From Sandaracinus sp. (GTDB taxonomy: Bacteria; Myxococcota_A; Polyangia; Polyangiales; Houyiibacteriaceae), in contig JACKEH010000004.1 of assembly GCA_020633125.1 (NCBI GenBank), forward strand, positions 1 through 64,000: a stretch of DNA of 64,000 nt, in the 5' to 3' direction. The stretch's first letter is position 1. Each line of letters begins with the position of its first letter. The notes beneath the pieces are model-generated. The model saw only the letters and a list, made by a program, of their open reading frames with translations. It was not told the DNA's origin and did not search any database. This document shows, piece by piece, positions 57,683 to 64,000 of this stretch. The position numbers and the translations under genes were made by a program.

Positions 57683-59311
57683 ATGGGCATGGTTCACGGT
57701 GGAAGGCTCGTCGCGAAGGCCATCAAGGCGGAGGGCGTCGATCACGTCTTCACGCTCTGCGGCGGGCACATCCAGAACATCTACGACGGCTGCCTCGACG
57801 AAGGCATTCGGGTCGTCGACGTTCGGCACGAGCAGACGGCGGGGCACGCCGCGGACGGTTGGGCGCGCGTGACCGGCAAGCCCGGCGTCGCGCTCGTGAC
57901 GGCGGGACCGGGCGTGACCGACGTCGTGACGGCGGCCGCGAACGCGCAACGCGCGGGTGTCCCGATGGTGATCCTCGGCGGCGCGGGGCCTTCGGTGAAC
58001 AAACACCAGGGCTCGCTCCAGGACATGGACCACGTCGAGCTCATGCGGCCGATCACGAAGTGGTCGGCGACGGTGACCGAGACGCGGCGTCTCGGCGAGT
58101 TCATGCAGATGGCGTTTCGAAAGGCGATGACCGGCGTGCCGGGTCCCGTCTTCCTCGAGGTGCCGCTCGACATCTTGATGATGGGCGCGAAGGAGGCCGA
58201 CGCGCCGGGCCCCGAGACCTACCGCGCGTCGTACGTTCCGTCGCCGGATTCGAACGCGGTGGCCGAGGCGGCCGCGCTGCTCGAGAAGGCGGAGCGCCCG
58301 GTGCTCGTCGTCGGCTCGCAGCTTCGTTGGTCGCCCGACCGCGACGCGCTGAAGCGTCTCGTCGATCGCTTCGAGGTGCCGGTCTTCGTCAACGGCATGG
58401 CGCGCGGCGCGCTGCCGCATTCGCATCCGTGTAGCTTCAAGCGCGTGCGTGGCTCGGCGCTCAAGCAGGCCGACGTCGTGCTCGTCTTCGGCACGCCCTT
58501 CGACTTCCGCCTCAACTACGGTCGCTCGATTCCCGACAGCGTGAAGGTCATCCAGGTCGACCTCGATCCGACGGTGCTCATGCACAACCGCGGCGTGCAC
58601 CTCGCGGTGCCCGGCGACACCGGCCACTTCCTCGCGGCGTTGGAGCGTGCGTTGCCCGAGCGAAAGGGCGGCGAGTGGATGGAGAAGATCGCGGCCGAGG
58701 ACGGCGCGGCGATCGCGAAGATGCAGGAAGAGGCGGCGCTCGACGGAGACCCGCCGAACCCGCTGCGGGTCTGCGCCGAGCTCGCGAAGTTCGTCGAAGA
58801 AGACACCATCGTGGTCGGCGACGGCGGCGACTTCGTGGCGACGGCGGCGTACTCGCTTCCGATGCAGTGGCCAGGCGTGTGGATGGATCCCGGTCCGCTC
58901 GGCACCCTCGGCGTCGGCCCCGGCTACGCGATGGCGGCCAAGCTCGCGCGCCCCGGCTCGCGCGTCATCCTCGTCTACGGCGACGGTTCGTTCGGCCTTC
59001 ACGGCCTCGAGTTCGAAGCCATGGCACGCCAAGGCATCAAGGTCGTCGGCGTGATCGGCAACGACGCGGGCTGGACGCAGATCCTCCGCGGCCAGAAGCA
59101 GATCTTCGGGGAGAAGCGCCTCGTCGCGACGCAGCTCGACTACACGCGCTACGACAAGGTCGTCGAAGCGTGTGGCGGCAAGGGCTTCTGGGTCGACAGC
59201 TGCGAAGCGCTCCCCGGCGCGCTCGCCGCGGCGTTCGATTGTCCCGAGCCCGCGCTCGTGAACGTGAAGATCGGCCAGAGCGACTTCCGCAAGGGCGCGA
59301 TCAGCGTCTGA
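57683..59311 (+). CDS. Thiamine-diphosphate enzyme, ILVBL/2-hydroxyacyl-CoA lyase 2-like
   Basis: A 542-residue enzyme of the acetolactate-synthase superfamily. The catalytic Glu lies in VVDVRHEQTAGHAADGWARV, and the TPP/Mg site is YGDGSFGLHGLEFEAMARQG with VGVIGNDAGWTQI. The ND in place of the usual NN and the ending KIGQSDFRKGAISV match human ILVBL (HACL2), which cleaves 2-hydroxyacyl-CoA, more than IlvB. There is no small regulatory subunit gene (ilvN) next to it, which also argues against acetolactate synthase. The ATG at 57683 is followed directly by the conserved N-terminus. Confidence 0.82.
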   Translation: MGMVHGGRLVAKAIKAEGVDHVFTLCGGHIQNIYDGCLDEGIRVVDVRHEQTAGHAADGWARVTGKPGVALVTAGPGVTDVVTAAANAQRAGVPMVILGGAGPSVNKHQGSLQDMDHVELMRPITKWSATVTETRRLGEFMQMAFRKAMTGVPGPVFLEVPLDILMMGAKEADAPGPETYRASYVPSPDSNAVAEAAALLEKAERPVLVVGSQLRWSPDRDALKRLVDRFEVPVFVNGMARGALPHSHPCSFKRVRGSALKQADVVLVFGTPFDFRLNYGRSIPDSVKVIQVDLDPTVLMHNRGVHLAVPGDTGHFLAALERALPERKGGEWMEKIAAEDGAAIAKMQEEAALDGDPPNPLRVCAELAKFVEEDTIVVGDGGDFVATAAYSLPMQWPGVWMDPGPLGTLGVGPGYAMAAKLARPGSRVILVYGDGSFGLHGLEFEAMARQGIKVVGVIGNDAGWTQILRGQKQIFGEKRLVATQLDYTRYDKVVEACGGKGFWVDSCEALPGALAAAFDCPEPALVNVKIGQSDFRKGAISV

Positions 59312-59323
59312 GCTCGGTTGGAG

Positions 59324-59357
59324 GACGAAGCGCACGAGGACACTCGTGCGCTTCGTC
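59324..59357 (+). terminator. Perfect 15-bp hairpin after the thiamine-enzyme gene
   Basis: GACGAAGCGCACGAG (59324-59338) pairs perfectly with CTCGTGCGCTTCGTC (59343-59357) around a GACA loop, with a weak GTTTG tail. It sits 13 bp after the stop. Confidence 0.8.
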
Positions 59358-59422
59358 GTTTGCGCCGACAGATCCGGACGGCGGGTCGCGCTCCAAGCAC
59401 GCGGCGGTCTAGCCTGCCGCGC

Positions 59423-61099
59423 ATGGCCGACGACCTCGAGCTCTGGGATGTGGCGCGGCGCGCACGGGCGGGGAGGCTGCTCGCCGACGTCTTGCGCGCG
59501 AAGGGCGATGCGGACGAGCTCGCACGCACCCTCGCGCCCGACGGTCCCGGGCCCGGCGTTCGCTACCACGGCTACGACCGAACGCTGATCGCTCCCAAGC
59601 GACGGGAGCCCTACCAGGCCCGCTTCGCCACCTTCGAGGCCTTCGTCACGACGTTGGAGGAAGGAGACCCGGGGGCCCTCGAGCTCGGGTGCGAGCTCCT
59701 CGCGCGACTCGAACCGGAGGCCGTACTGCCCGTCGCGCAACTGCTGCTCGAAGGCATCGACGGACGTCCGCGGTGGTCGGCGCTCGAGGCCTCGCTCGGT
59801 CGCGCGCTCGGCGCGTGCGCGTCGTTCGAGACGTGGCAGCTGCTCCTCACGCACGAGGACGGGGCCTCCTCGAGCGCGGGCATCGCATCGCACGACTACG
59901 CGGGCGGTGTCGACGACGCGTGGACGCGCGTTCGCGGCGCCGACTTGGACGACCCGCGCGTTCGCATTCGGACGCTTCCCTTCGTGAGCTACCTGCTCCG
60001 TCATGACCGAGAACGCGCCTTCGCGCTCACGGTCGAGCTCCTCGAGGCCTCGCACCACGTGGTGGTCTTCGCGACGCACGCGCTGGCGGGGCTCGGCGCC
60101 GAGGGACGCGACGTCTTGGTGAAGCGTCTCCTCGCGACTCCGTCGGGGGTCGTGCTCGACTTCGCGCGCCGTTTCGCGGTGCGGGTGCTCCTCGAGGACG
60201 AGACGTCCGCGACCCTCGACCGTCTCGGCGGCGAGAGCGCGCTCCGCACGGACGAGCCGAGGCGTGACGCGCTCGTCGATTGGCTCGCGCACGACGTGTG
60301 GCGAACGAAGACCAGCGGGGGACCCCGCGGCTGGCTTTCGGCCGACCCGCGCTTCGCGACCTTGCTCGCGTTCGTCGTCGCCGAAGATCGCCGTCGCGAT
60401 CACGTCGCCACCGCACGTGACCTCTTGAAGACCTTGCCGCCCGCACGACGGCCCGCCGCGAAGAAGCGCGCTCGTGCGACGACCCTCGTCCAACCCACGC
60501 CTAGCCCGGGCTTGGTGCGCGAGATGGAGACGATGCGGGATCGCCTCGCCAGGCTCGTCGCGCACCTCGCACGCCACGACTACCGCTTCGTCGAGCGTCG
60601 ACCGCTCGTGCCACCTCGCGCGAAGGACCTCGCGGCGCTCGCACGTCTCGAGAAGAAGGTCGTCGTGCCGGCTTCGATCGCGTGTTTCTGGCGCACCGTC
60701 GGTGGCGTCGACTTGCGAGGAACGGCGCCCACCTGGCCTCGGTCTGCGTACCTCTTCGATGACGTGCCGGAGCCCGTGTGGCGGACCGATCCCCTCGTCG
60801 TCGCACCCGCGGCGGAGGTGGTGGCGACGACGCTCGACGAGCACTCGGAGGCTCCCTTCGCCCTGGTGCTCGCCCCCGACGCGGTCGGCAAAGCAGGGCA
60901 CTCGGGAGGCACCGAAACACTCTGGCTTCCGCAACGAACGGAGGCCGACGCGACCTTCGACGGGAGCGACGAGACCTTCCTCGCTCGTTTGCGTCGTGCG
61001 CTCGAGTGGGCCGGGTTTCCTGGGCTCGCGGAACTGGAGACCCGCGAGCCTCTGCCCGAAAAGTGGTTGGCGGCGGCTCGCGAGGCTTCGCGCGGATAG
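59423..61099 (+). CDS. Large protein with N-terminal HEAT-like helices and C-terminal SUKH (SMI1/KNR4)-like domain
   Basis: A 558-residue cytoplasmic protein. The first half is helical with leucine-rich repeats (ATFEAFVTTLEEGDPGALELG and HHVVVFATHALAGLGAEGRD). From about residue 405 the sequence resembles a SUKH domain: LEKKVVVPASIACFWRTVGG and DLRGTAPTWPRSAYLFDDV, ending ALEWAGFPGLAELE. SUKH domains often serve as immunity proteins to secreted toxins, or as general binding domains. No toxin gene is adjacent. The family call is moderate. Confidence 0.65.
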   Translation: MADDLELWDVARRARAGRLLADVLRAKGDADELARTLAPDGPGPGVRYHGYDRTLIAPKRREPYQARFATFEAFVTTLEEGDPGALELGCELLARLEPEAVLPVAQLLLEGIDGRPRWSALEASLGRALGACASFETWQLLLTHEDGASSSAGIASHDYAGGVDDAWTRVRGADLDDPRVRIRTLPFVSYLLRHDRERAFALTVELLEASHHVVVFATHALAGLGAEGRDVLVKRLLATPSGVVLDFARRFAVRVLLEDETSATLDRLGGESALRTDEPRRDALVDWLAHDVWRTKTSGGPRGWLSADPRFATLLAFVVAEDRRRDHVATARDLLKTLPPARRPAAKKRARATTLVQPTPSPGLVREMETMRDRLARLVAHLARHDYRFVERRPLVPPRAKDLAALARLEKKVVVPASIACFWRTVGGVDLRGTAPTWPRSAYLFDDVPEPVWRTDPLVVAPAAEVVATTLDEHSEAPFALVLAPDAVGKAGHSGGTETLWLPQRTEADATFDGSDETFLARLRRALEWAGFPGLAELETREPLPEKWLAAAREASRG

Positions 61100-61422
61100 T
61101 CCGTTCGAACCGATTTTTCGGAGCCAGGAGTCTTGCGAGAACGGCCTTTCGAACGCGCGACCTCGAGAACGCCCGCAGCCCTCGGAGCGATTCGCGACCG
61201 GGCCGTCGTACCGCCTGCGCACGGCAAACGAGGAAACGAAACATCTCCCGGATGGCTCTCTTTCGAAATCGCGGGACCCTCGTTCTTCCCGCGTTTGGTT
61301 CGGGAGTGTCTGGCGCGCGCGTCGTCGGTGCGCTGAATCTCGCGATCGCGCGCCAGGGTTCCCATTTGGGGTAAGGGAATCGCTCACGTCGAAACGGGGC
61401 TTCGTCCCGTAGGGTCCCCGCC
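61100..61422. other. Intergenic region of about 320 bp
   Basis: The stretch is slightly less GC-rich than its neighbours. Short open frames on both strands lack good codon use, so I call no gene. It should contain the promoter of the MopE-RCC1 gene. Confidence 0.5.
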
Positions 61423-64000
61423 ATGCGACGGGGAATCTTGGTGCTCGCGATGTGTGGAATCACGGCCTGCGGCGGCGACGACATGCCCGCGGGAGACGAC
61501 GCGGGAAGTGACGCATCCAGCGGGATTCCGTGCACCACGACGAGCGAATGCGACGACGGTTTGTTCTGCAACGGCGCCGAGGTTTGCGAGGGCACGTGTC
61601 GCCCTGGCGCGATCCCGTGCGCGGATGCGTGTGACGAGGACGCGGACGAGTGCGTGGAGAGCGGGTGCGACGCGGACGGCGACGGCGCCGACGCGATGGC
61701 CTGCGGCGGGCTCGACTGCGACGACACCGATCCGAATCGCCATCCGGGAGCCACGGAGATCTGCGACGACGTCGACGACGATTGCGACCCCACGACCTTG
61801 GGCACCACCGACGCGGATGGGGACGGCTTCGTGTCCAGCGCATGCTGCAACGACGGCCAATGCGGCCTCGACTGCAACGACGCACGTCGCGGGAGCAACC
61901 CCGACGTGCCCGAGGTGTGCGACGAGCAGGACAACGACTGCGACGGGTCGATCGACGAGGGAGTTCTGATCACCTGCTACCTCGACGGCGACGGCGACGG
62001 ATACGCCCCCGTCGGTGCGGCGGGCGTCGTCGCGTGTGAGTGTCCGGTGCGCACGACCTCGCGTCCGCCCGAGGACGCTGCCGACTGTGACGACACCTCG
62101 GTGGACGTGAGCCCGGGTCTTCCGGAGATCTGCAGCAACGGGCGCGACGACGATTGCGACGGCACCGTCGACGAAGCCGGCAACGATTGGTACCGGGACT
62201 GCGACGGAGACGGATACGGGACGGGAACCCCGGTGCGGGCCTGCACGTCGCCGGGAACCCCAGCGGGGTGCCCGGGGGGCGGCCACGTGCTCGTCGACAG
62301 CGACTGCGACGACGGCGACCCGAACACCTTCCCGGGGGCGATCGATCGCTGCGATGGGGCACGGAACGATTGCGATGGAACCGTCACCGACGGGGCCGAT
62401 GCGACGGAGTGGTGCAACTCCACCATGAGCGGACTGCACGCCGAGCTCACGTGCACGTCGGGCGCCTGCCAGTTCTCCGCGTGTCGAGAGGGCTACGGCG
62501 ATTGCTCGGCTGCCGCGGGGTGCGAGACCGACGTGCTCACCACGCCCACCCATTGCGGCTCGTGCGACAACGTCTGCGCCTTCGGGCTCGCGTGCGGCGC
62601 GGGCGCGTGTGGTTTGCAATCGGTCGCCGCCTACCGACACACCTGTGCGGTGGGCGTCGACGGCCGCGTCTGGTGTTGGGGGAACAACTCCGACGGGCAG
62701 CTCGGCGACGGGACCACGACGGCGCGCACCTCGCCCACCGAGGTCTCGGGGCTCAGTGACGCCGTGGAAGTCGCCGTCGGGTACAGCCATTCCTGCGCGC
62801 TTCGGCGGACGGGGGCGGTCGCGTGTTGGGGGGACAACACGGTCGGAAAGCTCGGCGACGGAACGACGAATGACCGCCGGACACCGACCCTCGTCTCGGG
62901 GCTCACGGACGCGTTGGCGGTCGCAGTGGGGAACTCGCACTCCTGCGCACTTCGCGCCTCGGGCGCGGTCGTGTGTTGGGGTCGGGGAACCCTTTTGGGC
63001 GACGGTTCCACGGGTCAGAGCGCTACGCCTCGCGCTGTCTCGGGGCTCGGGGATGCGACCCACCTCGCGGCGGGCGATGGCCACACCTGCGCACGACGCT
63101 CCTCGGGCCAGGTGGTCTGCTGGGGGACGGGGTCGTCGGGTCGACTCGGCGACGGGACGACGACGAACCGCACGACTCCGACGACGGTCACCGGCCTCAC
63201 CGACGCGATCGACGTGACGGCGGGGGCTCTTCACTCATGCGCCACACGCGCGACCGGCGGGGTCGTGTGTTGGGGCGCCAACGGCTCGGGGCGCCTCGGA
63301 GACGGCACCGCCTCGGAGCGTCGTACACCCACGGCCGTGTCGGGACTGGTCGACGCGGTCGAGGTCTCCGCGGGCTACGCTCATACGTGTGCGCGTCGGG
63401 CTTCGGGGATCGCCGTCTGCTGGGGGGACAACGGCTCTTCTCGCCTAGGCGACGGGACGACCGCCGAGCGCCGCACGCCCACGCCGGTGGCCGGGCTCAC
63501 GGACGCGGTCGAGGTTTCGGCCGGCTACTCCCACACCTGCGCCCGACGCGCCGCGGGAGCCCTCGTGTGCTGGGGCAGCGCCACGGGAGTCTCTGGCGCC
63601 ACGCCGGCGCTTGCGGGCTTCTTTCCCGCAGCGACCGACCTGGCGGCGGGGGAGAGCCACACGTGCGCCGTTTCGAGCTTCGGCTCCGTGTTCTGTTGGG
63701 GCGTGAATGGCGGGGGGATGCTCGGGGATGGGACCACGACCCAACGACTGCAACCGACCCAGGTCGTGGACCTCGACCCGGTCGTCCAAGTGGTCGCTGC
63801 GGGCGGGCACACCTGCGCACGGCTCGTGTCCGGTTCGGTCGCCTGTTGGGGCAACAACGCCAACGGAGAGCTCGGAGGTGGAACGACCGGCTCGTCCTAC
63901 AGCCGGCCGCGCCCGGTCGTGGGCCTCGCCGACGCCGTGGAGCTCGTCGCCGGCGGCGCGCACACGTGTGCGCGTCGCTTCTCGGGCGAGGTCGTGTGCT
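61423..64000 (+). CDS. Large MopE/RCC1-repeat surface lipoprotein, 3' end outside the window
   Basis: At least 859 residues. The lipobox is in MRRGILVLAMCGITACGG. A short Asp/Gly spacer and a Cys-rich segment precede four MopE-type metal-binding repeats (DADGDG... CDDTDPN..., DDDCD, NDCDGSIDEG, about residues 85-330). From about residue 405, RCC1-type blades repeat about every 50 residues with the core HTCA-x-x-x-x-G-x-V-x-CWG, GxLGDGTTT and the spacer GLxDAVEV; about nine full blades and a start of a tenth are visible. A seventh blade is degenerate. It is probably an outer-membrane-anchored, calcium-binding surface protein. Confidence 0.88.
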   Translation, partial: MRRGILVLAMCGITACGGDDMPAGDDAGSDASSGIPCTTTSECDDGLFCNGAEVCEGTCRPGAIPCADACDEDADECVESGCDADGDGADAMACGGLDCDDTDPNRHPGATEICDDVDDDCDPTTLGTTDADGDGFVSSACCNDGQCGLDCNDARRGSNPDVPEVCDEQDNDCDGSIDEGVLITCYLDGDGDGYAPVGAAGVVACECPVRTTSRPPEDAADCDDTSVDVSPGLPEICSNGRDDDCDGTVDEAGNDWYRDCDGDGYGTGTPVRACTSPGTPAGCPGGGHVLVDSDCDDGDPNTFPGAIDRCDGARNDCDGTVTDGADATEWCNSTMSGLHAELTCTSGACQFSACREGYGDCSAAAGCETDVLTTPTHCGSCDNVCAFGLACGAGACGLQSVAAYRHTCAVGVDGRVWCWGNNSDGQLGDGTTTARTSPTEVSGLSDAVEVAVGYSHSCALRRTGAVACWGDNTVGKLGDGTTNDRRTPTLVSGLTDALAVAVGNSHSCALRASGAVVCWGRGTLLGDGSTGQSATPRAVSGLGDATHLAAGDGHTCARRSSGQVVCWGTGSSGRLGDGTTTNRTTPTTVTGLTDAIDVTAGALHSCATRATGGVVCWGANGSGRLGDGTASERRTPTAVSGLVDAVEVSAGYAHTCARRASGIAVCWGDNGSSRLGDGTTAERRTPTPVAGLTDAVEVSAGYSHTCARRAAGALVCWGSATGVSGATPALAGFFPAATDLAAGESHTCAVSSFGSVFCWGVNGGGMLGDGTTTQRLQPTQVVDLDPVVQVVAAGGHTCARLVSGSVACWGNNANGELGGGTTGSSYSRPRPVVGLADAVELVAGGAHTCARRFSGEVVC

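Noticed and set aside
61133..61336. A 67-codon plus-strand frame before the MopE-RCC1 gene
   Set aside because: Poor codon bias, no ribosome-binding site and no recognisable product; left as intergenic.

Overview
The window looks like one contiguous piece of chromosome from a high-GC deltaproteobacterial-type bacterium of the phylum Myxococcota, probably close to the Polyangia/Sandaracinaceae. The reasons are very GC-rich third codon positions, many lipoproteins, a MopE/RCC1 calcium-motif surface protein, a MYXO-CTERM-like sorting tail, kinase-like proteins fused to GYF and C-terminal AgmX-like modules, an FHA-GGDEF protein, and a twitching ATPase. I saw no rRNA, tRNA, IS element, prophage or CRISPR. 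Base composition is even, so it reads as resident chromosome and not as an acquired island. The species assignment is inference.

Layout. 1-9.7 kb: glutamate dehydrogenase (3' end cut off), an orphan SctJ/YscJ-like lipoprotein overlapping a kinase-like gene, a small membrane protein, a membrane-protein/DEAD-box helicase pair, a propeller-like lipoprotein and an OmpR-type response regulator. 9.7-16.5 kb: a histidine kinase convergent to that regulator, gpsA, a 23-bp tandem repeat, lon with a clear terminator, and an anchored discoidin-type protein. 16.6-31 kb: an envelope glycan/lipid block with four large polytopic GT-C/YfhO-like proteins, two polyprenyl-phosphate-type GT2 enzymes, a membrane sulfatase-like protein, a methyltransferase and a cytochrome-b5 front-end fatty acid desaturase. 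31-40.3 kb: a MYXO-CTERM metallophosphoesterase, a CxxCH-containing propeller lipoprotein, FHA-GGDEF, a penicillin-binding transpeptidase, PilT-like ATPase, a large inverted-repeat element, a SPOR protein and a small lipoprotein.

40.3-47 kb: gyrA behind an upstream region with three hairpins and a 30-nt perfect purine/pyrimidine alternation, then a lidless Hsp70 with a proline-rich insert, a 30-bp tandem repeat and a J-domain protein. 47-53.8 kb: a GH172-like lipoprotein, a hisBHAF operon that runs into an unrelated membrane protein, and a hotdog thioesterase. 53.8-64 kb: two overlapping lipoprotein genes joined across an 18-bp repeat, a HEAT-like protein, an esterase, an ILVBL/HACL2-like thiamine enzyme, a SUKH-like protein, and a MopE-RCC1 repeat protein that runs off the end.

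The genes most likely to work together are the GT2 enzymes with the GT-C proteins (polyprenyl-linked sugar donors and their users), the 24.2-28.2 kb GT2/YfhO-like/desaturase run, the Hsp70/J-domain pair, hisBHAF, and the sensor/regulator pair. The least conventional elements are the 38.4-39.0 kb inverted repeat, the Z-DNA-like tract in front of gyrA, the orphan SctJ-like lipoprotein with its kinase-like partner, and the lidless Hsp70.
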